This document shows, in pieces, positions 18,886-27,304 of a DNA stretch of 64,000 nucleotides. The notes beneath the pieces were generated by a model. The model was not told the origin of the DNA and ran no database searches. It saw only the letters and a program-made list of their open reading frames with translations. The stretch is from assembly GCA_026627065.1 (NCBI GenBank), contig JAPNUO010000002.1, positions 1 to 64,000 on the forward strand, in the 5' to 3' direction. A program made the translations under genes and the position numbers. The stretch's first letter is position 1. Each line of letters opens with the position of its first letter. The DNA comes from Bacillota bacterium. GTDB taxonomy: Bacteria > Bacillota > Sulfobacillia > Sulfobacillales > Sulfobacillaceae.

Positions 18886-19107
18886 ATGGCAGACCGACGC
18901 GAAACCAGCGGCTGGGAATGGTCCCCGGCGGACTGGGAATGGGTTCAAGAAGCCCTGGCCGAACACCAGGCGTCCGTCCAGCATGTCGAGCGCTTAGGCT
19001 TAAAGGGGCTCACCCCCGGCCTCAAGCTCCTCATCTGGGGCCTCCGGATCTATGTGCTCTTTATGGCGGTGGTGGTCATCGTCAACGTGGTGCAAACCGT
19101 CCATTAA
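18886..19107 (+). CDS. Small single-pass membrane protein in operon with Nramp-like gene
   Basis: 73 aa. A hydrophilic, Trp-rich N-terminus (WEWSPADWEWVQEAL) is followed by one transmembrane helix (IYVLFMAVVVIVNVV). GAAAGGAGTG lies upstream of the ATG, 42 nt after the Nramp-like stop. I recognise no family. Position suggests an accessory subunit or stability factor of the transporter. Confidence 0.75.
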   Translation: MADRRETSGWEWSPADWEWVQEALAEHQASVQHVERLGLKGLTPGLKLLIWGLRIYVLFMAVVVIVNVVQTVH

Positions 19108-19129
19108 CCACGTTAGTAAAAGGTCCACG

Positions 19130-19163
19130 GCGCCAAGGCAGCCGGATTGCGCTGCCTTGGCGC
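19130..19163. terminator. Long hairpin between convergent genes
   Basis: A perfect 13-bp stem, GCGCCAAGGCAGC (19130-19142) and GCTGCCTTGGCGC (19151-19163), with an 8-nt loop, between the Nramp operon and the end of gltX. The following T-tract is poor on both strands (four T on the minus side after a gap). Its stem overlaps the gltX stop codon region. Confidence 0.6.
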
Positions 19164-20614
19164 TATTCGACCAGCAGCGCCTGCGAGCGAATGCGCTGGA
19201 CCGCCGTGTTCAGCCGCTCAACCGTGGCCTCCCGCCCCAAGAGGGCGACCAATTCAAAGAGGCCCGGGCCCACCGTGCGGCCCGTCACCGCGAGCCGCGT
19301 GGGATGAATGAGCGCGGCCCGCTTGACGCCAAGTTCGGCGCTCAGCGCATCGTACAGCGCCGCCAGATGATCGTGATCCCACGGCTCGAGCTGCGCCAGC
19401 CGCGCCGCCAGCGCCTCGAGGCGCGACGCCGCCTCCTCGCCGAAGTGTTTGGCCACCCCTGCGGCTTCGTAGCTCTCAGGGGGGTGATAAAAGACGCGGA
19501 TTTGGTCGGCCAGTTGCACCAAGGTGGTGGCGCGCTCCCGGCAAAGCGCCACCACCTCGCTCAAGGGCGGCGCCTCGCGCACGGGATAGGTGAGAAAGGG
19601 CTGTACCAGAGCGACAATGTCCTCCACCGGCAGCTGCACCATGTACTGGTGATTCATCCATTCCAGCTTTTTGATGTCATAAATGGCGGCGGTCCGCTGC
19701 ACCCGATCGAGGGTAAAGCTCTGGATGGCGTCCTCCAGATCCAGAATTTCTCGCCCGTCGGGCGACGACCAGCCGAGCAGCAGCAAGTAATTGGTCAGGG
19801 CTCGCAGGATAATGCCCTGCGCCTGGTATTCTTCCACCGCCGTCGCTCCGTGTCGCTTGGAGATCTTGCTGCGGTCGGGAGCCAGGATCATGGGCAAATG
19901 GGCAAAGGCCGGCAGCGGAAAATGCAGCGCCTGATAGACAAAAATTTGCTTGGGCGTGTTGGAGAGATGCTCCTCCCCCCGAATCACGTGCGAGATGGCC
20001 ATGTCGTGATCGTCAATGGCCACCGCGAAATTGTACACGGGGGTAAAATCGGCTTTCATGATGACAAAATCATCAAACACCCGGTTGTCAAACGCCACCT
20101 CGCCGCGAATCAAATCGTGGACCACGGTTTCGCCCGTGTCCGGCGTCTTAAGCCGCACCACGAAGCGATCTCCCCGGGCGCGCCGCCGCTCCGACTCCTC
20201 TGGCGAAAGATCCCGGCACCGCCCCACATACCGCGGCGGTAGGCCTTGTTGGCGGAGCGCCTCGCGGTCGGCCTCCAACTGCTCGGGGGTGCAAAAACAG
20301 CGATAAGCTTGTCCCGAGGCCAACAGCGCCTCGGCCAGCTCGCGATGGCGGCCCAACCGCTCGGAGACCCGATAGGGGCCGTAGGGAGCGCCCTCGATGT
20401 CCGGGCCCTCGTCCCACACGATCCCCAAGCTTTTCAGGCCAGCCAGCATTTTGGCTTCCGACTCCGGCACTTGCCGGCTCTGGTCGGTGTCCTCGATGCG
20501 AAGCACAAACGCACCGCCGTGATGGCGCGCAAACAGAAAATTGAACAGCGCCGTGCGCGCACCGCCGATATGGAGCGCCCCCGTCGGACTCGGCGCATAA
20601 CGAACTCTCACCAC
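19163..20614 (-). CDS. gltX: Glutamyl-tRNA synthetase
   Basis: 483 aa class I aminoacyl-tRNA synthetase charging tRNA-Glu (and possibly tRNA-Gln, if an amidotransferase is present). The HIGH motif appears as PSPTGALHIGGARTALFN, and the KMSKS motif as SKISKRHGATAVEEY. The catalytic domain also holds a CFCTPEQL cysteine pair. The C-terminal anticodon-binding domain is of normal length. The start at 20614 lacks a strong ribosome site but matches the family N-terminus RVRYAPSPTG. Confidence 0.97.
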   Translation of the reverse strand: MVRVRYAPSPTGALHIGGARTALFNFLFARHHGGAFVLRIEDTDQSRQVPESEAKMLAGLKSLGIVWDEGPDIEGAPYGPYRVSERLGRHRELAEALLASGQAYRCFCTPEQLEADREALRQQGLPPRYVGRCRDLSPEESERRRARGDRFVVRLKTPDTGETVVHDLIRGEVAFDNRVFDDFVIMKADFTPVYNFAVAIDDHDMAISHVIRGEEHLSNTPKQIFVYQALHFPLPAFAHLPMILAPDRSKISKRHGATAVEEYQAQGIILRALTNYLLLLGWSSPDGREILDLEDAIQSFTLDRVQRTAAIYDIKKLEWMNHQYMVQLPVEDIVALVQPFLTYPVREAPPLSEVVALCRERATTLVQLADQIRVFYHPPESYEAAGVAKHFGEEAASRLEALAARLAQLEPWDHDHLAALYDALSAELGVKRAALIHPTRLAVTGRTVGPGLFELVALLGREATVERLNTAVQRIRSQALLVE

Positions 20615-20680
20615 GCTGATCCCCCCACATCCATTGCTCCCAGTGTAGCGGAGGCCCGCCGGGGGATCAAGCGACGCACC

Positions 20681-20944
20681 CTATAGCCTCCACAATCTGA
20701 CCAACACGACAAGCACAAATCCCGGCGGCCCCAGGACCCCAATGGTGGCCCCGGTGACCGGATTCAGCCCGACCGCCCAGCCGTGGCTTTTAAACAGCTG
20801 ATCCCATACCCACAAAGCTCCTAAGCCGAAGAGCCCGTTGATCGCTGCCCGCAATGCCCATCGGAGCGGCGACTGAAAGACGCGGACCGTCACGTACAAG
20901 AGCATGCCGCCAAAAAGGATGGCCGCCACATCTCGCGGACTCAT
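20681..20944 (-). CDS. bofA: BofA-family protein (pro-sigma-K processing inhibitor type)
   Basis: 87 aa with two to three hydrophobic segments and the BofA C-terminus (GLNPVTGATIGVLGPPGFVLVV). In Bacillus BofA holds the SpoIVFB protease silent in the forespore membrane until the sigma-K checkpoint. Its place after recR is the same as in Bacillus. It is the strongest sign in the window that the organism sporulates. Confidence 0.85.
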   Translation of the reverse strand: MSPRDVAAILFGGMLLYVTVRVFQSPLRWALRAAINGLFGLGALWVWDQLFKSHGWAVGLNPVTGATIGVLGPPGFVLVVLVRLWRL

Positions 20945-21009
20945 TGCTGTCCCCCTCCCCTATAGCCTATGAGAAGCAAGGACAAGTCTAGACCATCCCC
21001 CGGCGGCCA

Positions 21010-21192
21010 CTACTTCGGACGCTGCCGCCACTCCTGGCAGAGCCGAGACACCGGCAGAAACTGATGAATCCCTTCCATTTCGCCCGGAAGCCGCCAACGC
21101 TGATAGGCCAAGCGCCAATCCTCCGGGCACCAGCCAGGCGGCTCCCACGACCACGGCGGTTCCTCCGGCCGGTTACCGTCGTCAGGCACCAT
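21010..21192 (-). CDS. Small protein between recR and bofA (positional YaaL analogue)
   Basis: 60 aa, rich in Trp and Pro (EEPPWSWEPPGWCPEDWRLAYQRW), with a GGGGGA ribosome site 5 nt before the ATG at 21192. In Bacillus the gene at this place is yaaL (DUF2508). The C-terminal half here (WRLAYQRWRL ... GIHQFLPVSRLCQEW) is vaguely like it, but I cannot confirm homology. Confidence 0.5.
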   Translation of the reverse strand: MVPDDGNRPEEPPWSWEPPGWCPEDWRLAYQRWRLPGEMEGIHQFLPVSRLCQEWRQRPK

Positions 21193-21267
21193 GGCATTCC
21201 CCCTTTTGCCCCGTCTACAGGTAATTTATTCCACAGCCGGGAAAAGGGATACAGGTTAGCGCAGGCT

Positions 21268-21864
21268 CTACAACTCCTGCCGTCCCTCAAACGCCTTGGC
21301 CAGCGTCATCTCATCGGTGTAGTCCAAATCGCCGCCCATGGGGAGCCCCCGGGCAATGCGCGTCACCCGAAACCCCATTGGCTTCAGCAATCGGGCCAGG
21401 TACAAGGCGGTTGCCTCGCCCTCCAGGCTGGAGCTAGTCGCCAGGACAATTTCCCGCGGACTTACCTGGTGGAGGCGGTCAATCAGCTCCTTGACCTTCA
21501 AGTCCTCCGGCCCGACCCCCTCCATGGGGGAAATGGCTCCGTGCAGCACATGGTAGCGCCCTTTAAATTCATGCATTTTTTCCATGGCGACCACGTCCTT
21601 GGGGTGCTCCACCACCATGATCCAAGTCGGGTCGCGCGACGGATTTCGACAAATGGCGCAGGGATCGTCGTCGGTGAAGTTGAAGCACTGAGAACAATAG
21701 CGAATGCGGCGGCGCGCGGCCAAAATGGCTTCTGCCAATTGCTCCGCTTCCCCGCTAGGCGCGTTCAGCAAAAAGAAGGCCAGCCGCTGGGCCGTTTTGG
21801 GGCCGATGCCGGGCAGCTTATTCAGCTCTTGGACCAGCTGCTGAATCGGTTCCGGGTACAGCAT
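21268..21864 (-). CDS. recR: Recombination mediator RecR
   Basis: 198 aa. An N-terminal helix-hairpin-helix (LPGIGPKTAQRLAFFLL), a four-cysteine zinc finger (CSQCFNF ... DPCAIC), and a C-terminal TOPRIM domain (IMVVEHPKDVVAMEK, ATSSSLEGEATALYLARLL). With RecO it loads RecA onto SSB-coated gaps. The ATG follows the ybaB stop immediately, so the genes are translationally coupled. Confidence 0.97.
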   Translation of the reverse strand: MLYPEPIQQLVQELNKLPGIGPKTAQRLAFFLLNAPSGEAEQLAEAILAARRRIRYCSQCFNFTDDDPCAICRNPSRDPTWIMVVEHPKDVVAMEKMHEFKGRYHVLHGAISPMEGVGPEDLKVKELIDRLHQVSPREIVLATSSSLEGEATALYLARLLKPMGFRVTRIARGLPMGGDLDYTDEMTLAKAFEGRQEL

Positions 21865-22194
21865 TTAAAACAGGCCCGGCATCCCTGGGATGTTCAAGCT
21901 TCCGGTCACGCGGCTCATGCGCTCTTGGGCCAGCGCCTGCGCCTTGGCTTGCCCATCTTTGATGGCGGTGAGAATCAAATCCTGCAGCATCTCGACATCC
22001 GCGCCCTCGAGCGCCTCGGGGTCGATGGTAATGGACTGGATTTCCCCATGGCCGTTAAACACGGCCTTCACCACCCCGCCGGACTGCCCTTCCACCGTTT
22101 CCTGCTTTAACGCTTCCTGCACCCGCATCATTTCTTCCTGCATTTTTTGTACTTGCTTCATCATCTTCTGCATGTTTTGGGGATTCATGCCCAT
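21865..22194 (-). CDS. YbaB/EbfC nucleoid-associated protein
   Basis: 109 aa: a Met/Gln-rich N-terminal helix (NMQKMMKQVQKMQEEMMRVQ), the VEGQSGGVVKAVFNGHGEI strand region, and a C-terminal helix (LILTAIKDGQAKAQAL). It is a small dimeric DNA-binding protein always found between dnaX and recR. It starts 15 nt after the dnaX stop. Confidence 0.95.
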   Translation of the reverse strand: MGMNPQNMQKMMKQVQKMQEEMMRVQEALKQETVEGQSGGVVKAVFNGHGEIQSITIDPEALEGADVEMLQDLILTAIKDGQAKAQALAQERMSRVTGSLNIPGMPGLF

Positions 22195-22209
22195 TGTCGA
22201 AACCTCCCT

Positions 22210-23733
22210 TTACTTTGCTTGGTCCTCCTCAAATCCTTTCAGCAACACCTCGTCGCCAAACCAGGCGCGGACTTCCTCCGCTAAAGACGTCGGAGCCGGA
22301 TCGGGCTGGGGCGGTGACCCTTCGTCCTTCAGCCGGACCTGGTAACGCCCCTGGGGGCCTAGCACCGCCTTCACGGCGCGATCCAAGACTTCGCGGTGAC
22401 GCGGCTCCTGAAGAATGGCAAAATGCACGGGGCTGTCAAACTCGATGAGGAGGCCTTCGGCCTCCCGCCATATTCCCCGGGCCCATTCAAACAGCCCATA
22501 GGTGATGGGCCGCTCCCGCTTAATCACCTCGAGCACCGCTGGATAGGGATCCGAAGAGGATTCCGGAGCGTTCTCGCTGGGAGGCGACACCGCTTGCGGC
22601 GACGACCGGCTTTCCGCTGCTGGAGAATCCCGGTCGGCCCCCGCCGCGCGGATCTCCTGCTGCAATTTTAACACCGCCAGCTCGACGGCCAACTGGGACG
22701 GAAAACCGCCGCGCAAGCGGGACTCGGCTTCTGCCAGGCGGTCGGCGGCGTTTATCCACCACAGCGGCTCCAGCGCAGCCGGCAGGGCTGCGCTCATCCG
22801 CGAGAGGCTATCCCGCCGATACGCCGGAAAGAACTCTGCACCGCCCACGCGATACAGCAGGAGATCGCGGAGCTGGCGCGCGAGGTCCCGGAGAATCAGC
22901 TTGTCATCCGCCCCGTCCTGGCGGATCTGGGCGAGGGTTTCGACGACTTGATCGATGGGTCCCCTGAGCGCCGCCACCAGCGCTTCCATCTGGCGCTGAT
23001 CCAGCATGCCGCTCATGCGACTGGCGCCCTTCGCCGTCAGCCGCCCTTCCACGGCCACTGCCTGGTCAAAGAGGCTTAACGCATCCCGGAGTGCGCCGTC
23101 GCTGGCCTCCGCCAAAATCTCCAGCGCCTCGTCTTCATACGGCACGTGTTCTTGCTCGGCCACGTAGCGCAATCGCTCCGCAATTTCGGACACCGTCAGC
23201 CGTTTGAACTCGTAGCGCTGACAGCGCGACAACACGGTGATAGGCAGCTTATGCGCTTCGGTGGTGGCCAAGACAAACAGCACGTGCGGCGGCGGCTCTT
23301 CCAGCGTCTTGAGCAGCGCGTTAAAGGCATCCTGGGTCAGCATATGCACTTCGTCAATGATGTAAACCTTATACCGGCCCTGGGCGGGCTGGTGGGTAAT
23401 GCGCTCTTTGAGGTCGCGAATCTCGTCGATGCCGCGGTTGGATGCCGCGTCGATTTCGATCACGTCCAGATGCTGCCCGCTTTCTACACTGCGGCAAGAT
23501 TCGCATTGAAGGCAGGGGTTGCCGTCCTCTCTCAGGGATTCGCAGTTAACGGCTTTGGCCAGTATGCGCGCCACGCTCGTCTTTCCCGTGCCGCGGGGAC
23601 CGGCAAAGAGGTACGCATGGGTCAATCGCCCCTGCCGCACCGCCTCGCGCAAGGTGTTGACCGTCACTGTTTGACCTTGCACTTCGTTAAACGCCCGAGG
23701 GCGATACACGCGGTAGGACGCTTGATGAGCCAT
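22210..23733 (-). CDS. dnaX: DNA polymerase III subunit gamma/tau
   Basis: 507 aa clamp-loader ATPase. Walker A is AGPRGTGKTSVARILAKA, the zinc module has CLQCESC, Walker B is VYIIDEVHML, sensor 1 is VLATTEAHKLPI, and the arginine-finger region is LSRCQRYEFKRL. Domain III and a proline/serine-rich linker follow from about residue 365, and a short tau-like C-terminus ends the protein. I saw no obvious A-run frameshift site for gamma production. It heads the dnaX-ybaB-recR unit. Confidence 0.97.
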   Translation of the reverse strand: MAHQASYRVYRPRAFNEVQGQTVTVNTLREAVRQGRLTHAYLFAGPRGTGKTSVARILAKAVNCESLREDGNPCLQCESCRSVESGQHLDVIEIDAASNRGIDEIRDLKERITHQPAQGRYKVYIIDEVHMLTQDAFNALLKTLEEPPPHVLFVLATTEAHKLPITVLSRCQRYEFKRLTVSEIAERLRYVAEQEHVPYEDEALEILAEASDGALRDALSLFDQAVAVEGRLTAKGASRMSGMLDQRQMEALVAALRGPIDQVVETLAQIRQDGADDKLILRDLARQLRDLLLYRVGGAEFFPAYRRDSLSRMSAALPAALEPLWWINAADRLAEAESRLRGGFPSQLAVELAVLKLQQEIRAAGADRDSPAAESRSSPQAVSPPSENAPESSSDPYPAVLEVIKRERPITYGLFEWARGIWREAEGLLIEFDSPVHFAILQEPRHREVLDRAVKAVLGPQGRYQVRLKDEGSPPQPDPAPTSLAEEVRAWFGDEVLLKGFEEDQAK

Positions 23734-23782
23734 GCCAGTCCTCCTTCCCGGATATTGTACCGCCTCTGTCGTGAAAAATTAA

Positions 23783-23911
23783 GCCATAGGGCTGCACCGA
23801 TCAGGCACTCCCGCGGCGCCACAACCATGCTGCTTACCGCTGCTCCCTTCCGGGCCTGACGGGGTTCACAGGGGTCGTCCGCGCGGGACCCAATCGATGC
23901 AGCTCCATGGC
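23783..23911 (-). ncRNA. ffs: Signal recognition particle RNA (small bacterial type)
   Basis: On the minus strand the universal SRP helix-8 signature GTCAGGCCCGGAAGGGAGCA is followed by GCGGTAAGC, the asymmetric loop bound by Ffh. The ends pair over about 18 nt (GCCATGGAGCTGCATCGAT near 23893-23911 with ATCGGTGCAGCCCTATGGC near 23783-23801), giving about 129 nt in all. It lies just upstream of dnaX, as scr does in Bacillus. Confidence 0.95.
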
Positions 23912-23935
23912 TCACACAAAGCTTTCATAGAAGAA

Positions 23936-24029
23936 TGGCGGAGGAGGAGGGATTCGAACCCTCGAGGCAGGATTTGGCCCACCAACACGCTTTCCAGGCG
24001 TGCGCCTTAAACCACTCGGCCACCCCTCC
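23936..24029 (-). tRNA. tRNA-Ser (anticodon GGA)
   Basis: Class II tRNA starting GGAGGGGTGGCCGAGTGG, with anticodon loop CTGGAAA and a long variable arm. The T arm has GGTTCGAATCC, and G-CCA is encoded. It reads UCC and UCU. Confidence 0.94.
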
Positions 24030-24039
24030 AGTATTTGCG

Positions 24040-24135
24040 TGGCGGAGAGGGTGGGATTCGAACCCACGAGACGGCTTCTTGGACCGCCTACCCGATTTCG
24101 AGTCGGGCTCCTTCGACCAGCTCAGACACCTCTCC
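24040..24135 (-). tRNA. tRNA-Ser (anticodon CGA)
   Basis: Class II tRNA starting GGAGAGGTGTCTGAGC, anticodon stem CCCGA/TCGGG with loop CTCGAAA, giving CGA for UCG. It has a long variable arm and an encoded CCA. It lies 10 nt upstream of tRNA-Ser(GGA). Confidence 0.93.
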
Positions 24136-24150
24136 GCAGACATTCCTTCT

Positions 24151-24618
24151 TCATTTGACTGTGGACGCTTTTCGCCGCGCCTGAAAAAATCTTTTGAGTT
24201 GCTCGGCGCATTCCTCCTCTTTAATCCCCGACACCACCTCCACTTGGTGATTCAGCCGCGAATCTTGGGTGATCTGGTATAAACTCACCACCGCCCCGCT
24301 TTTCGGATCCCGGGTGCCGAAGACCACCCGCTGAATCCGGGCCATGACCATTGCTCCCGCACACATGGCACAAGGTTCCAGCGTAACCACCAAGGTAGTC
24401 TCTAACAAGCGCCACCCGCCGAGTTTGGCGGCGGCTTCACGCAGGACCAACATTTCGGCGTGCGCCGTCGGGTCATGGTCCGCCTCGCGGCGGTTTCGGT
24501 TGCGGCTGACCACTTGCCCTGCCGCATCTAATAATACCGCGCCGACCGGAACATCGCCACATGCGGCTGCTGCCGACGCCTCCTCCAAAGCCAGTGCCAT
24601 GGCGCGCTGCCAATCCAT
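24151..24618 (-). CDS. tadA: tRNA-specific adenosine deaminase
   Basis: 155 aa. The zinc deaminase motifs are DPTAHAEMLVLREAA (HAE, proton shuttle Glu) and LEPCAMCAGAMVMARI (PCxxC). TadA converts A34 to inosine in tRNA-Arg(ACG), and that tRNA is encoded in this window at 62373-62448. I chose ATG 24618 (MDWQRAMALALEEA) because the longer frame runs into the tRNA-Arg gene. The ribosome site is weak. It lies between tRNA genes on the same strand. Confidence 0.95.
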   Translation of the reverse strand: MDWQRAMALALEEASAAAACGDVPVGAVLLDAAGQVVSRNRNRREADHDPTAHAEMLVLREAAAKLGGWRLLETTLVVTLEPCAMCAGAMVMARIQRVVFGTRDPKSGAVVSLYQITQDSRLNHQVEVVSGIKEEECAEQLKRFFQARRKASTVK

Positions 24619-24640
24619 TGAACCAAACCCGTCTAAAAAA

Positions 24641-24716
24641 TGGTGCGCCCGGGAGGACTCGAACCACCGACACAAGGTTTAGGAAACCTCTGCTCTATCC
24701 CCTGAGCTACGGGCGC
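24641..24716 (-). tRNA. tRNA-Arg (anticodon CCT)
   Basis: GCGCCCGTAGCTCAGGGG start, anticodon loop TTCCTAA (CCT, reads AGG), T arm GGTTCGAGTCC, encoded CCA. It marks the left edge of the long accessory segment 24.8-62.3 kb. Confidence 0.94.
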
Positions 24717-24805
24717 ATGAATGCTGGCACCCTGACGGCACCACATTCAGGATAGCAAATTTGTCGGCCTCTCGCAACGGTAACAATGCCCTGCGCTAGC
24801 AAGCG

Positions 24806-25687
24806 CTACTGTCTCCCGTCGGTTACCCGCGGCAACGACACGGCGAAGCAACTGCCCTGGCCGGAAAAGGAACGCACCTCTATTCTGCCCTGGTATTGTT
24901 CCACCAGCTCGCGCACGCGATACAGCCCCAGTCCCCGGCCGTGCGTTTTGGTGCTGTAATACGGGGCAAAGATGACGTCGGCGTCGAGGGACAAGAGTCC
25001 GTCACCCGAATCCTGGACCGTGACCGTCACCCCGTCGCTGTCGCTGTGAACGCGGACCTGAACCAAGCCGCCGTCCGGCATGGCATCGTACGCGTTTTGC
25101 AGGAGATTATGAAAGATTTCCACGCAGGCGGTGGTCGGTGCCTTGACTAGAGGCACCGGCCCGGAAGGAATTTCAAGTTGCAGCCGGATGTTCGGACGTC
25201 TGACCCAAGCGGCCAAATGTTGCAAGACCTCTACAACGTCGGCGCTGCCCTCGGATGGCTCGCCGGTCATGGCCATGATGCCCAGCTGGGCCACTAGCTC
25301 TTCCGCCCGCTCCAGCATCCATTGAGCTTCCGCGAGGGCGCCGGCTTTTTGCTCGGGCAAACGGGTGGGCCAGAGTTCCAAATGTCCGCTCACAACCTGC
25401 AGCAAATTGTTGATGTCGTGAGCCATTCCCTGAACCTTGAGCCGCCAGGCCTCGTCCTCCGCGCGATCTTCCCATACCGCCACCACACCTTGCCAAGGGC
25501 TGGCGTCCAGGCGGTAGAGGTAGCACCACTGGTGGTCCGCCAATGGCACCATCCGAAAGTCTTCTAGGGTTTGCATTAACGCCCGGGCTTCCTCCACGAT
25601 CTTGGCGACCCATTGCTGGTCTTCCTTCGCCTCGTTGACGACGACCAGCCCAGCACGGTCTACAACCCAGATTCCACGACAGCCCAA
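24806..25687 (-). CDS. Orphan sensor histidine kinase
   Basis: 293 aa, no transmembrane segment. An N-terminal sensing part of about 95 aa (IWVVDRAGLVVVNEA; ADHQWCYLYRLDASPW, PAS-like) leads to the phosphoacceptor box GMAHDINNLLQVVSGHLEL. The GHKL ATPase domain follows, with N box EIFHNLLQNAYDAM, G1 VTVQDSGDGLL, and G2 STKTHGRGLGLYRV. It is cytoplasmic and of the HPK4-like type. No response regulator gene is near. The start is probably TTG 25687 after GAGGGTG. The stimulus is unknown; similar kinases feed sporulation phosphorelays. Confidence 0.85.
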   Translation of the reverse strand: MGCRGIWVVDRAGLVVVNEAKEDQQWVAKIVEEARALMQTLEDFRMVPLADHQWCYLYRLDASPWQGVVAVWEDRAEDEAWRLKVQGMAHDINNLLQVVSGHLELWPTRLPEQKAGALAEAQWMLERAEELVAQLGIMAMTGEPSEGSADVVEVLQHLAAWVRRPNIRLQLEIPSGPVPLVKAPTTACVEIFHNLLQNAYDAMPDGGLVQVRVHSDSDGVTVTVQDSGDGLLSLDADVIFAPYYSTKTHGRGLGLYRVRELVEQYQGRIEVRSFSGQGSCFAVSLPRVTDGRQ

Positions 25688-25788
25688 GGGATCACACCCT
25701 CAACCATTTTCTACCATAACAATATCTACCATTAGTCTAGCAAAGTCCTCCAAGACGACAACTAGGGACTTCGGGAAAAAATCCGCCA

Positions 25789-27198
25789 CTATTCGACACG
25801 CTCACTTAGGGACTCCGATTCTGAGCGCACGACGGTCTCCGCGATGTCCTCTAAAGACCGGCCGGCCGGCTCCGGCAAAAGAGCGGTGAGGGCCATGCCG
25901 GCAAACGAAAACGCGGCCGTCAACAGCAGCGTGCGACTCAAACCCCAGTGAGCGGTCAGCGCCGGAAAGAGAAAGACGCCCACAAAGGCGCCAAGCTTGG
26001 CGGTTCCGGCTGAGATGCCGTTGCCCGTCGTGCGCAGGCTCACGGGAAATACTTCGGTCGACAAGACAAAGGTCGTCGTGTTGGGACCAAACTCCGCAAA
26101 GAAATAACTTAGGCCAAAGATCCCCAAAAACGGCCAGATGGTTCGGCTTAACGCAGGAATGAGCCCGAGGGCGAGGAAAGCGAGTCCCATAATGAAAAAT
26201 CCCAGAAACTGCAAGCGGCGATGACCAATGCGGTCGATCCGCCAAAAAGCCAAGGCATAACCCGGGACCGCCGCGATGGTAAAAATCATCAACGACCACG
26301 CCATCTGACTGAGAGGCGACGCATGGGGCGCGACGGCTTTGAGCACCAGCGGGAGGGAAATCGAATTGCCGTAGTAGGCGTAGTCGAAAAAGAACCAGGT
26401 GCCGGCGGCGGCGACCAGCGTCCAAAAGAGCCGCGGTTCGGTCCAAAAGTGACGAAACGTCAAGCGCTGAGTCGGAATCCCGGACATTGCCTTTTCATCG
26501 CCCAGGATTGTCCGCCCAAAGCGGGCCAAATGCCTGCGCGCATCCTCCTCGCGTCCTTCTACCTGCGCCAGATACCGCGGCGACTCTGGCATCCGCCGTC
26601 GGAAGTATACTATCACCGCCGCGGGGATGGCCCCAAATGCCAGGATCAAGCGCCAAACCCATTGAGGCCCAATCTCTGACGCCAACAAGGTCAAGGACAC
26701 CATAGGTCCGGCGATCAACCCTACCGCCTGCATGGAAAACACGATGGCTACCATTCGCCCGCGGTCCTTGACATTGGCGTATTCGCTCATCAACACACCG
26801 CTGACGGAATAGTCGCCCCCAATGCCCAGTCCGAGAATAGCGCGGGCGCCCATCAAGACTGCGGGCGCCCAGGCCACGGCGGACAACAGTGCCCCCACCG
26901 TCATCAATGCGGCCTCTAAGCCGTACAAGCGGTGTCGACCCCAGAGGTCGGCAACGCGTCCGAAAATGAGAGCCCCGACAAAGGCGGCAAACAGCGCGAT
27001 GGACCCCACCAAGCCCACAGTGATTGCGTCGAGATGCCATTGGGTTTTGATCAGCTCGAGGGCGGCGCCAATGACAAAGAGATCGTAGGCGTCGGTAAAA
27101 TAGCCGATGCCGGCGATCACGGCGGACTTGAGGTGCACCCAGTCCCACCTTGCTTGGTTTAATGACTCAGTTACCGATCCCACGCGATCCTCCGCCAT
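25789..27198 (-). CDS. MFS transporter, phosphate:H+ symporter (Pho84/PHS)-like
   Basis: About 469 aa, 12 membrane helices with a central cytoplasmic loop. TM1 reads AGIGYFTDAYDLFVIGAA, and TM4 has LGLGIGGDYSVSGVLMSEYA, both very close to the PHS branch of the sugar-porter group. The loop motif GRVADLWGRHRLYG is the MFS A motif. Probable substrates are phosphate or an organic anion taken up with protons; acidophiles have ample proton force. ATG 27198 has only a weak GGGGTG site. It is divergent from the flavoprotein at 27305. Confidence 0.85.
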   Translation of the reverse strand: MAEDRVGSVTESLNQARWDWVHLKSAVIAGIGYFTDAYDLFVIGAALELIKTQWHLDAITVGLVGSIALFAAFVGALIFGRVADLWGRHRLYGLEAALMTVGALLSAVAWAPAVLMGARAILGLGIGGDYSVSGVLMSEYANVKDRGRMVAIVFSMQAVGLIAGPMVSLTLLASEIGPQWVWRLILAFGAIPAAVIVYFRRRMPESPRYLAQVEGREEDARRHLARFGRTILGDEKAMSGIPTQRLTFRHFWTEPRLFWTLVAAAGTWFFFDYAYYGNSISLPLVLKAVAPHASPLSQMAWSLMIFTIAAVPGYALAFWRIDRIGHRRLQFLGFFIMGLAFLALGLIPALSRTIWPFLGIFGLSYFFAEFGPNTTTFVLSTEVFPVSLRTTGNGISAGTAKLGAFVGVFLFPALTAHWGLSRTLLLTAAFSFAGMALTALLPEPAGRSLEDIAETVVRSESESLSERVE

Positions 27199-27304
27199 GA
27201 ACACCCCAGGATCCCTAACAAAGAACCACTCTCAATATGGCCCTTAAGGCGCACGCATATGCAGCGATTGCACGCGTACATTGAGACAGAGAGGAGGGAA
27301 CAGG

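Noticed and set aside
22210-23733. Programmed frameshift for dnaX gamma
   Set aside because: No A-rich slippery heptamer with a downstream stem was seen; the single frame is full length.
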